Virus record (IMG/VR): IMGVR_UViG_3300013126_000086
Coordinates: 1-39,340 of that record
Reading direction: 5' to 3' (one strand)
Length of the DNA: 39,340 bases
Source: a virus
Positions 25,703-32,289 of the stretch are shown one piece after another. The translations under genes and the position numbers were made by a program. Position 1 is the first letter of the stretch; every line of letters starts with the position of its first letter. The notes beneath the pieces were generated by a model that had not been told where the DNA came from, searched no databases, and saw only the letters and a program-made list of their open reading frames with translations.

Positions 25703-26484
25703 ATAACAGTGGAATTTTTACTAATGTAAATCCTAATTTAATGGATGAAACTAATTACATAGAATACTGTATTAATAACATCCTGCTGAATGTAAATACG
25801 ATTATTCCAGCTAAAATAGTATCTGTAAATGGCCTATTAGCTACTATAGAGCCTATTGTTTTATCTAAACCAATTAATGATATACCTGCACCTAATCCCC
25901 CCATTATCCCAAATGTGCCAATCGCTCAATTAATGGGTGGAAACGCTGGGATAATAATAGAGTATAAACCTAATGATGTGGTACTAGTAGGGGTGGTGCA
26001 ACGTGATATCAGCAGTATTAAAAAGAATTGGACATATTTACAACCGAATAGTAATCGTAAATTTAATTTAGCCGACGCGATTGTGTTGTTTAAAATGTAT
26101 AATTCATTACCTACTACATATGTTAAAATCACAGATGCTGGTGGTGTAGAAATTAAATGTAGTGGTAGTCAACCTGTAAGTGTGTCTACTACTGGTGATG
26201 TAACGACTACTTGCAATAATGCAACTATAACAGCAAGTGGTAATTTAACGACTAATTGCCAAACCGCAAGTGTAACAGCAACCACACAAGCAACAGTAAC
26301 TGCACCGACAATAAACTTATCAGGTAATGTGGTAATTTCTGGTAGCTTAACATGTGCTAGTGCAACAATAGGTGGTAAGGATTTTGCTACTCACGAGCAT
26401 TCAGCTGGTACATATAAAGATAGCACTAATGTCTTAATAACTGGACGTTCAGGGTTTGTAACAGCAAATGATAATCTTAATTAA
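25699..26484 (+). CDS. Baseplate spike protein (Gp138 N-terminal type)
   Basis: A 261-residue spike that starts with GTG (GTGA overlap) behind a near-perfect AGGAGGTGG. Residues 30-120 form the OB-like Gp138_N domain: 'TIIPAKIVSVNGLLATIEPIVLSKP' and 'NDVVLVGVVQRDISSIK'. The rest is a repetitive triple beta-helix ('GDVTTTCNNATITASGNLTTNCQTASVTATTQATVTAP'), ending in 'GKDFATHEHSAG', which has the H-x-H motif that often coordinates iron at the spike tip. It punctures the outer membrane. The IS607 element is inserted just after it. Confidence 0.85.
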   Translation: MNNSGIFTNVNPNLMDETNYIEYCINNILLNVNTIIPAKIVSVNGLLATIEPIVLSKPINDIPAPNPPIIPNVPIAQLMGGNAGIIIEYKPNDVVLVGVVQRDISSIKKNWTYLQPNSNRKFNLADAIVLFKMYNSLPTTYVKITDAGGVEIKCSGSQPVSVSTTGDVTTTCNNATITASGNLTTNCQTASVTATTQATVTAPTINLSGNVVISGSLTCASATIGGKDFATHEHSAGTYKDSTNVLITGRSGFVTANDNLN

Positions 26485-26532
26485 AATTATACAAGAATAA
26501 TCAAAAAGAATAATATTTGTATTGCGTAATTG

Positions 26533-26541
26533 TGTTATAAT
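26533..26541 (+). promoter_or_regulatory. Extended -10 promoter of the IS607 recombinase
   Basis: TGTTATAAT at 26533-26541 is a full extended -10 element, ten bases upstream of the tnpA ATG at 26551. No good -35 is seen at the usual spacing. A start site about 7 bases downstream would leave almost no leader, so the message may be near-leaderless, and no Shine-Dalgarno sequence is present. Confidence 0.5.
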
Positions 26542-26550
26542 AGCGTCATA

Positions 26551-27186
26551 ATGGCAAATAAATTAATAGATATAAGAGAAGCATCAAATATACTTGGTGT
26601 ATCAACAATTACCTTACGTAGATGGGAACAAAGTGGTAAGTTAATTCCTGAACGAACAAAAGGTGGTCATCGGCGTTATGATTTATCGAAACTAAAACCA
26701 GAATTATTTCATAAGCTAAATGATATAAGTAAAACCACAATTGCATACGCGAGAGTATCAAGCCATGACCAAAAACCAGATTTAGAAAGACAAAAACAAG
26801 TGTTAGAGATGTATTGTGCATCTCAGGGCTGGAGTTTTGAGGTAATTTCTGATTTGGGTTCTGGAATGAATTACTACAAAAAAGGTTTAACCAAATTATT
26901 AAATAGGATATTAACTGGTGAAATTAGTAGGCTTGTAATAACTCATAAGGATAGGTTATTGAGATTTGGTGCTGAGTTAGTATTTGCGATATGTCAAGCT
27001 AAAGATGTTGAAGTTGTGATAATAAATAAAGGCGAAGATGTGAGTTTTGAGGAAGACTTAGCCAAAGATGTACTAGAGATTATTACGGTATTCAGTGCTA
27101 GGTTGTATGGTAGTAGGTCAAGAAAGAATCAAAAGATAATCGATGGTGTAAAAAAGGTTGTAGAAGATGCAAACACTATCACATAA
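26551..27186 (+). CDS. tnpA: IS607-family serine recombinase
   Basis: A 211-residue transposase of the IS607 type, distinct from phage integrases. Residues 1-50 form a MerR-like winged HTH ('IDIREASNILGVSTITLRRWEQSGKLIPERTKGGHRRYDLSKL'). The catalytic serine lies in 'TTIAYARVSSHDQKPDLERQK', and the rest matches the small serine recombinase fold ('GEISRLVITHKDRLLRFGAEL', 'VFSARLYGSRSRKNQK'). It uses double-strand strand exchange through a 5'-phosphoserine bond. The ATG at 26551 starts at the HTH; an upstream TTG is in frame but unneeded. It appears intact. Confidence 0.9.
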   Translation: MANKLIDIREASNILGVSTITLRRWEQSGKLIPERTKGGHRRYDLSKLKPELFHKLNDISKTTIAYARVSSHDQKPDLERQKQVLEMYCASQGWSFEVISDLGSGMNYYKKGLTKLLNRILTGEISRLVITHKDRLLRFGAELVFAICQAKDVEVVIINKGEDVSFEEDLAKDVLEIITVFSARLYGSRSRKNQKIIDGVKKVVEDANTIT

Positions 27187-28351
27187 GATTGAATTAGTTA
27201 CTAATAACAAACAATCGACATACTTTGCTAAATCATGTGGAGTTGCAAGAGTTGCGTATAATTGGGGCTTAAATAAATGGCAAGAGCTTTATTCTGCTAA
27301 CCAAAAAGTTAATGAAGGTATACTACGCAAACAATTAAATGCAATAAAGAAGACTGAATTTCCATATATGCTAGAGGTTACTAAATGTGCAGTACAATTA
27401 GCGATAAAGAATGATTTACAGAATGCATTTACAAGATTTTTCAATAAGCAAAGCAAATATCCAAAGTCGCGAAAAAAAGGTGTACACGATAGATTTCATA
27501 TAAGTAATGACCAATTTGATGTAAAAGATAATTATATTAGAATACCCAAGCTTGGTTGGGTAAAGATGAGAGAGACGCTAAGGTTTAAAGGCAAAATATT
27601 ATCTGCAACAGTATCAAGAGTTGCGGATAAGTGGTTTGCAAGTATAACTGTAGAAATTGAGTCTAATGAAATAAAATTAGAGAATAATCAGAATAATAAA
27701 AAAACCGCTGGAGTTGATTTAGGTATTAATACATTTGCAACAGTTGTGAGCGATGATAACACAATCAAAAAAATCATAGCCAAAAAACCATATAAATTGC
27801 TATTAAGCCGAGTGAAACGATTGAGTAAATCGCTAAATCGAAAAGTAAAAGGCTCAAATAATCGGAGAAAAGCCAGATTAAAACTTGCAAAATTACATGT
27901 TCGTGTGGGTAATATAAGAACTGATGTAATAGAAAAATCTACAACAGAATTATCGAACGAATTTACTCATATTGTATTAGAAAACTTAAATGTAAGAGGT
28001 ATGAGTAAAAACCGAAGATTATCAAAATCAATCTTAGATATGGGATTTTATAATTTTAGAAATCGGTTAGAGCAAAAATTAAAACTACGTAATAAAAAAT
28101 TAACGATAGCAAATAGATGGTTTGCATCAAGTAAGATTTGTAGCACAAATAATTGTAATTATCATTATCAAGATATGACTTTAAAAGACAGAATATGGGA
28201 ATGCCCTAACTGTAAAGTTATTCATGATAGAGATGAAAATGCTGCGAAAAATTTAATGAAATTAGCGGTGAGTTCCACCGTGACACACACTAGTGTGAAA
28301 GTCTGTGGAGTATACTCTGTTGGGGTTGGTATTAGCAATAATATCAACTAG
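27167..28351 (+). CDS. tnpB: TnpB RNA-guided nuclease (IS607-associated)
   Basis: A 394-residue TnpB, the ancestor type of Cas12. The RuvC active site is complete: Asp184 in GVDLGINTFAT, Glu272 in VLENLNVRGM and Asp354 in HDRDENAAKNL. The zinc finger has C325, C330, C346 and C349; the first pair is spaced CX4C instead of the usual CX2C. The N-terminal wedge/REC part is intact ('GVARVAYNWGLNKWQELY'). TnpB cuts DNA next to a short motif using an RNA from the element's right end, which favours retention of the element. It overlaps tnpA by 20 bases and looks functional. Confidence 0.9.
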   Translation: MQTLSHKIELVTNNKQSTYFAKSCGVARVAYNWGLNKWQELYSANQKVNEGILRKQLNAIKKTEFPYMLEVTKCAVQLAIKNDLQNAFTRFFNKQSKYPKSRKKGVHDRFHISNDQFDVKDNYIRIPKLGWVKMRETLRFKGKILSATVSRVADKWFASITVEIESNEIKLENNQNNKKTAGVDLGINTFATVVSDDNTIKKIIAKKPYKLLLSRVKRLSKSLNRKVKGSNNRRKARLKLAKLHVRVGNIRTDVIEKSTTELSNEFTHIVLENLNVRGMSKNRRLSKSILDMGFYNFRNRLEQKLKLRNKKLTIANRWFASSKICSTNNCNYHYQDMTLKDRIWECPNCKVIHDRDENAAKNLMKLAVSSTVTHTSVKVCGVYSVGVGISNNIN

Positions 28352-28462
28352 ATACGGTATGTTGAAGCAGAAATTTAACATCAAAATATGCTTAATATTT
28401 ATCAATATTGAGTAGTTTTGAGTAAGTTTAAATGAACGGTAGTTATTTAAAGAGTATTATTT
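28255..28462 (+). ncRNA. Putative omega RNA of the TnpB element
   Basis: In IS200/IS605 and IS607 elements the TnpB guide RNA is made from the 3' end of tnpB and the right end. Here the last part of tnpB carries closely packed hairpins: CGGTG/CACCG (28266-28280), the 12-bp palindrome CACACTAGTGTG (28286-28297) and GAGTATACTC (28308-28317). Another hairpin lies beyond the stop codon at 28391-28412. The guide would be the bases directly outside the unresolved right border. The limits given are approximate. Confidence 0.5.
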
Positions 28463-28957
28463 ATGTTATTGCAAAAAACCACATACAACACAATTGCGAT
28501 TTGGCAACCAGACAAATATACAGGATTAGTTAAACCACTGGTATTATCAACAGGCACAGGAATAGAGAATTTTTTTAATTTGGATGAACCACCTATATCC
28601 ACAGTGCAAGTGCAAAGTATCAACAGACAAATATTCAGTTATCAAAAACCAACTTTAATCCAAGGTTCATGTACTTTCAATGTTGCTAGTAGCGGTCTTG
28701 TTGCAGTTAGAGAAATACTGCAAAAACAAGAAACAAAAGGCATTGCATATTCAGGGACTGGGATAATTATTAGCCTAGGTGCGTTAATTTATACACAATA
28801 CGAAAATATGGTGTTCACGACTAGTTTCACAGGGGCTAGTATCAATAAGACATATGGAGATGTGTATATCAGATTCTCAAGTAAACCTCCTAAGCAGGTA
28901 AGCTTAGGCTCTGTAGCTAGTGTGTTCACATCCCTCAGTGGGGCTGGTATTTTGTAA
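28463..28957 (+). CDS. Second tail-tube-like protein (paralogue of 3954-4448)
   Basis: A 164-residue protein, the same length as the tube protein at 3954. Shared features run in the same order: GTGI(E/N)N followed by an aspartate-proline pair; 'IQGSCTFNV' against 'ITGRLHVHP'; '(E/S)N(M/V)VF.T.F.G' ; 'K..DDY/GDVY' and '(S)KPP...SL'. In contractile tails, additional tube-like proteins form the tube initiator under the tube, so this may be a hub-proximal tube subunit, in line with its place after the spike. The IS607 element separates it from the rest of the baseplate genes. No strong Shine-Dalgarno sequence is seen. Confidence 0.65.
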   Translation: MLLQKTTYNTIAIWQPDKYTGLVKPLVLSTGTGIENFFNLDEPPISTVQVQSINRQIFSYQKPTLIQGSCTFNVASSGLVAVREILQKQETKGIAYSGTGIIISLGALIYTQYENMVFTTSFTGASINKTYGDVYIRFSSKPPKQVSLGSVASVFTSLSGAGIL

Positions 28958-28977
28958 TAAAATATTTAAAAAATTAC

Positions 28978-29006
28978 TTGACTAAAAATCTTGTATGATT
29001 TATAAT
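28978..29006 (+). promoter_or_regulatory. Near-consensus sigma70 promoter for the accessory operon
   Basis: TTGACT (28978-28983), a 17-base spacer, and a perfect TATAAT (29001-29006). The predicted start is about 50 bases upstream of the gene at 29062. The leader contains a tandem duplicate CTTATCTAAG (29030-29039 and 29040-29049) next to the ribosome site AAGGAA, which may be a regulatory site. Confidence 0.8.
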
Positions 29007-29061
29007 TCGAGGTGCAAATTAAAAAATATCTTATCTAAGCTTATCTAAGGAATATAATAAT

Positions 29062-29328
29062 ATGAGAAAAGTAGTATCATCAATGGCTTTCGTATTGGGG
29101 GCATTGCTAAGCATTTTAGTTACTATATTATTTCAATTATATCAACACTACAGTAACCCAAAATATGATATTGAAATAAACACAGGGTTAACAAATGTAT
29201 ATTGTGCTATTTATAGGAATGACGACTTTAAACTAACTAGAATATGTTTTGATGATAGAAAAGAGCGAGATGTATATATTGCAGTATTTGGTGACAAATA
29301 CAAAATGCTGTTAACTGAAGATAGATAG
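29062..29328 (+). CDS. Small membrane-anchored protein, 88 aa
   Basis: An 88-residue protein with one N-terminal hydrophobic helix (residues about 7-28, 'MAFVLGALLSILVTILFQL') followed by a soluble domain of about 55 residues with two cysteines ('NVYCAIY', 'RICFDD'). It could be a membrane-anchored or exported protein; no lipobox is seen. It is the first gene behind a strong promoter outside the virion operon, typical for accessory or superinfection-exclusion genes, but function is unknown. Confidence 0.55.
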   Translation: MRKVVSSMAFVLGALLSILVTILFQLYQHYSNPKYDIEINTGLTNVYCAIYRNDDFKLTRICFDDRKERDVYIAVFGDKYKMLLTEDR

Positions 29329-29350
29329 ATAAATAATAGAGGAGAATAAA

Positions 29351-29719
29351 ATGTTATTTACAATAAGAGAATTAGAATTTTTAATCCCATTTATTGAAGA
29401 ATTAAAGAAGTCAAAACCAATATTTGAGGATAGAATAGAAATCAAAGTATTTTTACTAGATTATAATGTTAAAATTGAACCAATTTCTAGTAAATTTAGA
29501 GAGCTAATATCTATCCACCAAGAAGAAACCACTGCTGTTAATGGTGATGCGGAAGCTTTAAACATTATCAATGATAAATTTAACATTATTATGAATGAAG
29601 AATATTCAAAACTGGTTGAGGTGAAACAAATTAAACCAGATTGGTTGAAGTACACATCATTATCTATCAATGATGAAATCATAATTGAGAAACTTTTAGA
29701 AAGTAAACAAAATGTCTAA
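29351..29719 (+). CDS. Hypothetical protein, 122 aa (DUF1617-like pattern)
   Basis: A 122-residue acidic, helical protein with a GAGGAG ribosome site. The pattern of an N-terminal helical repeat, 'INDKFNIIMNEEYSKLVEVKQI' and a final 'LSINDEIIIEKLLE' recalls DUF1617-like phage proteins, but this is a weak resemblance. It overlaps the HAD gene by eight bases, so the two products are made together. Confidence 0.45.
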   Translation: MLFTIRELEFLIPFIEELKKSKPIFEDRIEIKVFLLDYNVKIEPISSKFRELISIHQEETTAVNGDAEALNIINDKFNIIMNEEYSKLVEVKQIKPDWLKYTSLSINDEIIIEKLLESKQNV

Positions 29720-30107
29720 TGTTAATAATGCGATTTTAGTTGATTATCACAAAACACTCGTTGATAAAGAAGGTAATGTTTGCAATGACATAGTTTTACT
29801 TTTACAAACATTGTCTAAAGATTTTGAAATTATTGTATTTACAGCTTCTATTTTAAATAAACAAGAATACAAAAAACTATGTTCTGTTTTAGATGAAAAA
29901 AAAGTCAGATATAAAAAATTCATATATACAAAAGAAGCAGTTGGGAGTGATGTAGAGACTAAATTAGGTTTGTATTATACAGTTAAAAGTGAATATGATG
30001 TTAAATTTATCATTGACAATAACAAAGATGTGATTAAGACATTTAGAAAATATGGAATATATGGATTGCTCGCAAAAGAACCAAAAACTTACGAATATAA
30101 CAAATAA
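29712..30107 (+). CDS. HAD-superfamily phosphatase-like protein
   Basis: A 131-residue protein with the HAD fold layout of the phosphatase half of phage polynucleotide kinase/phosphatase. Motif I is 'ILVDYHKTLVD': the nucleophile Asp is present but the second Asp of DXDXT is replaced by His. Motif II is 'IIVFTAS' with the Thr/Ser. Motif IV is 'FIIDNNKDVI', with DN instead of DD. The general acid/base being replaced suggests changed chemistry or lost phosphatase activity. It is the last gene of a three-gene operon and converges with a nuclease gene. Confidence 0.65.
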   Translation: MSNVNNAILVDYHKTLVDKEGNVCNDIVLLLQTLSKDFEIIVFTASILNKQEYKKLCSVLDEKKVRYKKFIYTKEAVGSDVETKLGLYYTVKSEYDVKFIIDNNKDVIKTFRKYGIYGLLAKEPKTYEYNK

Positions 30108-30121
30108 AAACATAAGAAAGC

Positions 30122-30134
30122 CTCATGTCATGAG
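30122..30134. terminator. Weak hairpin between convergent genes
   Basis: CTCAT/ATGAG (30122-30126 / 30130-30134) forms a five-pair stem with a three-base loop between the two convergent genes. On the - strand it is followed by a T-rich stretch, so it could end transcripts from the nuclease gene. On the + strand there is no U-tract. Weak evidence. Confidence 0.25.
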
Positions 30135-30183
30135 TTAGTGAGAGATATTATAGCGACTGAGTAAATAGTTAATTATAGCACAA

Positions 30184-30561
30184 CTAGATTAAATTTACAA
30201 GTTCTTTATAAGTTCCAATCAGTAATTTTAATTCTGCATATCTAAATTTAAACAATTTTTCTTTTATCTTGAAATCTTTAGTTACAAACCCCTTGCAGTC
30301 AATAACAATATCTCCAATTTGGAAGTCCGCGATATAATCAATTGCTCTTATACTTTTACCAAAATTGTCTTTAAAACTTGGTTGTAAATTAAATTTAGGT
30401 TGTAGAATTAAATTATCATACTTACATAGTAAGTATTGATATAGTTTCATCTCCATTTTACTATCAAAAGTAATGTTATTAAATGAACTTTTTATTGCAT
30501 TATATTTATTTGTAGTATTTTTGTGTAAAAACAACTGGTATTCTTTTTCAGACATTCGCAT
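30184..30561 (-). CDS. DUF1064 nuclease-like protein
   Basis: A 125-residue protein of the DUF1064 type, related to phage endonuclease I-like Holliday junction resolvases with a PD-(D/E)XK core. Visible residues are Glu in 'ITFDSKMEMKLYQYLL', Asp in 'RAIDYIADF', and 'VIDCKGF' with the catalytic Lys. The start at 30561 is chosen because GGAG lies 6 bases upstream; a longer in-frame start at 30582 lacks a site. It probably trims branched DNA before packaging. It is the last gene of the leftward block. Confidence 0.75.
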   Translation of the reverse strand: MRMSEKEYQLFLHKNTTNKYNAIKSSFNNITFDSKMEMKLYQYLLCKYDNLILQPKFNLQPSFKDNFGKSIRAIDYIADFQIGDIVIDCKGFVTKDFKIKEKLFKFRYAELKLLIGTYKELVNLI

Positions 30562-30588
30562 TTTATCTCCTATATTATACAAATCTAC

Positions 30589-30629
30589 AGTGAACTACCC
30601 CGAGCTTCTATAAGTCGGGGTAGTTCACT
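30589..30629. repeat. Long bulged hairpin (left end of the element)
   Basis: AGTGAACTACCCCGA (30589-30603) pairs with TCGGGGTAGTTCACT (30615-30629); G30604 is unpaired and CTT/AAG closes a CTAT loop. A GC-rich 18-pair stem with one extrahelical base is how IS200/IS605 TnpA and REP-associated transposases recognise their subterminal hairpins. Confidence 0.85.
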
Positions 30630-30799
30630 CTAAATACTGAATGTTGGTTTGTTCTTAATTCCATTTATTTTACAACAAATTTTTATAATCAATACCGAAT
30701 TATACCATTTTAGTAATTTGTGCAAAATAAATTTTGCAACCAATTCATCCCACCACTTACCTACTACGATTTAAGGGTTGAAGTGGGGGACTTCTTGGT
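30589..30799 (+). mobile_element. IS200/IS605-like non-autonomous element (palindrome-bearing)
   Basis: A gap of about 210 bp between two leftward genes carries structures of an IS200/IS605-type element. At the left is a long hairpin (30589-30629): 15 perfect pairs, one bulged G at 30604, three more pairs, and a 4-base loop CTAT. The right end has GAAGT/ACTTC around GGGGG (30780-30794), overlapping a longer stem CCC-A-CCACTT (30749-30758) / AAGTGGGGG (30781-30789). A palindrome TGCAAAAT-AA-ATTTTGCA lies between (30721-30738). No transposase is encoded. Resembles the ends of tnpB elements, so it should be mobilised in trans. Boundaries are approximate. Confidence 0.55.
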
Positions 30800-31282
30800 T
30801 TAGATTGTTAAATTAAATAAATCCCACTCAAGTTGCCTACGCCTAGTAAGCCCTTTAACTGGTTGTAACATTCCATCAATACGTGCTTTATTCCAACAAA
30901 GCCAACTCTCTTTAGTAAGCACAGTAGTAATTGCACCATTATTTAGTAAGTTAAATAGAGTAGAGTTCTTAAATGCATTACCCCCTATGTTGTAAATAAG
31001 ACTTAAGATAGCTCCATTTTGATTATCGGTTAATAGCGTTAAAATCATCTCGGCATATGTTATGCATTGTGTAGTTAAATGCCACTGCAATAAGTCATCT
31101 GCTTGTTTTTGAGTAAGAGGCTTATCTATCATAGTTACTTTTGTGCCATCTTCGTAACAAGTTGAACCATAACCGATAGTAGGGATATTTGCTGGACAAT
31201 AGTAAGGAATTAAACTACACCCCTCAAACTGTTTAATTAATTCAGTTGCTAAATTAATCCCATTTTGCGTAACTATATTCAT
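30800..31282 (-). CDS. Endolysin, GH24 lysozyme
   Basis: A 160-residue phage lysozyme. The catalytic triad follows the E-8aa-(D/C)-5aa-T pattern: Glu in 'KQFEGC', Cys in 'YYCPANIPT', Thr in 'PTIGYGST'. Later motifs 'LLTDNQNGAILSLIYNIGGNAFKNSTLFNLLNNG' and 'KGLTRRRQLEWDLF' are also typical. It hydrolyses peptidoglycan. There is no secretion signal or SAR domain, so it needs a holin. ATG at 31282 is preferred as AGGAG lies six bases upstream; the ATG at 31288 lies too close to it. Its stop codon touches the IS605-like element. Confidence 0.9.
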   Translation of the reverse strand: MNIVTQNGINLATELIKQFEGCSLIPYYCPANIPTIGYGSTCYEDGTKVTMIDKPLTQKQADDLLQWHLTTQCITYAEMILTLLTDNQNGAILSLIYNIGGNAFKNSTLFNLLNNGAITTVLTKESWLCWNKARIDGMLQPVKGLTRRRQLEWDLFNLTI

Positions 31283-31297
31283 ATCCATCTCCTAAAT

Positions 31298-31924
31298 TTA
31301 ACTAATTTTCGTAAACTTAATATCACCAGTTTCATCGTAATATGCTTTACTACCGTTTTCTTTCATTTGACGTATTTCATTTCGAAATATTCTTGCTCTA
31401 CAATCCTGCATTGCCTCTTTTGTAGAATTTTCATCAATAAAACGTTTCATTTGTGGTGCAATTAAATTTATACGCATATTTGATAAAACCAAAGCTTCAT
31501 TAAATATTTTAGCATATTTAGTGCGACTTCGTATTCCAATAATTAAACTATAGCAATTTTCTATTAAAGCTAATATCTGTATTTTTATTGTCCAATGTAT
31601 TTTTATTTTACGATTTTTAATTTCATTTAATTCCGCATTAGTAGTAATATTAGCTAATTTAGTAAATTCATTCTCAATCCATTCTCTCACAGGGACAATA
31701 TCATACTCTGGTAACATTTGCAGATGGATATATATCCAGCGATATAGTAACACACCTTCATGTACTAGATTATCAATAGTAAATTTATTTTCGTTTATTG
31801 CTGTATAAATTACAGTACGATATTGTCCTAGAAGGCCTGACACATGCTCAAGTGGATGAATAACATCTTCATACTTTTGGGGATTATATTTTTTTCTTGG
31901 TTTTTTATTATTTGCCATCTTCAT
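31298..31924 (-). CDS. Hypothetical helical protein, 208 aa
   Basis: A 208-residue basic, almost all-helical protein of unknown function. The N-terminus is lysine-rich ('NNKKPRKKYNPQKYEDVIHP'), followed by long helices with clustered aromatic residues ('LVHEGVLLYRWIYIHLQML', 'IKIQILALIENCYSLIIGI') and a basic C-terminal region. Start choice between ATG 31924, ATG 31918 and GTG 31927 is uncertain. It overlaps the end of the zinc-ribbon gene and lies upstream of the endolysin. A DNA- or RNA-binding role is possible but unproven. Confidence 0.5.
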   Translation of the reverse strand: MKMANNKKPRKKYNPQKYEDVIHPLEHVSGLLGQYRTVIYTAINENKFTIDNLVHEGVLLYRWIYIHLQMLPEYDIVPVREWIENEFTKLANITTNAELNEIKNRKIKIHWTIKIQILALIENCYSLIIGIRSRTKYAKIFNEALVLSNMRINLIAPQMKRFIDENSTKEAMQDCRARIFRNEIRQMKENGSKAYYDETGDIKFTKIS

Positions 31925-32132
31925 CACTTTCTATTTTTTCATTACAATCACTGCACATATTCCAATCATTTTGTTCATAATATTTTCCACAATTGTAACA
32001 GGTATAGTCATTTCTAATTAATTTATCGATTAAATCTGTTAAATTTTCTGCTTGATATTTATGTGCGATTTTAATGACATCATCTAATGAATAATTTTTT
32101 ATTTCATTAAAATAATCTATTTCTCTTGACAT
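31908..32132 (-). CDS. Small zinc-ribbon protein, 74 aa
   Basis: A 74-residue protein with an N-terminal helical part ('IDYFNEIKNYSLDDVIKIAHKYQ') and a C-terminal zinc ribbon with CX2C...CX2C ('CYNCGKYYEQNDWNMCSDC'), then an acidic tail. The ribosome site is AGGAAAAT. It lies first in a leftward group that ends with endolysin and nuclease. Small ribbons like this often act as protein-binding or regulatory modules; no specific role is shown. Confidence 0.6.
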   Translation of the reverse strand: MSREIDYFNEIKNYSLDDVIKIAHKYQAENLTDLIDKLIRNDYTCYNCGKYYEQNDWNMCSDCNEKIESDEDGK

Positions 32133-32264
32133 TATATTTTCCTTTCTTGTATAGTATAGTTACTTAAATATTTCTGCCCTATACTCCAGAGATAACTTCA
32201 TACTTACGGGCATAGATAAGATATAGAAGCAGAGTTAAAACTTATCAATGAAAAATATTTAACA

Positions 32265-32289
32265 AAAGCGTGATAATCAATCACGCTTT
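32265..32289 (-). terminator. Strong rho-independent terminator after the lipase gene
   Basis: On the - strand, AAAGCGTGAT (32280-32289) pairs with ATCACGCTTT (32265-32274) around a five-base loop that contains the lipase stop codon; the 3' side continues TTTTGTTAAATATTTTT. It separates the spanin/lipase group from the zinc-ribbon/endolysin group. Confidence 0.8.

Larger units (their letters stand above)
26485..28462 (+). mobile_element. IS607-family insertion sequence (tnpA + tnpB)
   Basis: A complete two-gene element of IS607 type: a MerR-HTH serine recombinase and an RNA-guided TnpB nuclease gene overlapping by 20 bases. IS607 elements have no terminal inverted repeats or fixed target duplication, so the exact borders are not visible; the limits given are the flanking genes. 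In the left flank, the direct repeat AAGAATAAT (26493-26501 and 26506-26514) could be a recombinase binding site. The right flank holds hairpins including 28391-28412. The element interrupts the virion operon between spike and a tube-like gene without breaking either. Confidence 0.85.

Noticed and set aside
26551-27186. Serine recombinase as phage integrase
   Set aside because: MerR-type HTH at the N-terminus, short size and the overlapping tnpB make it an IS607 transposase. No attachment site signs were seen.
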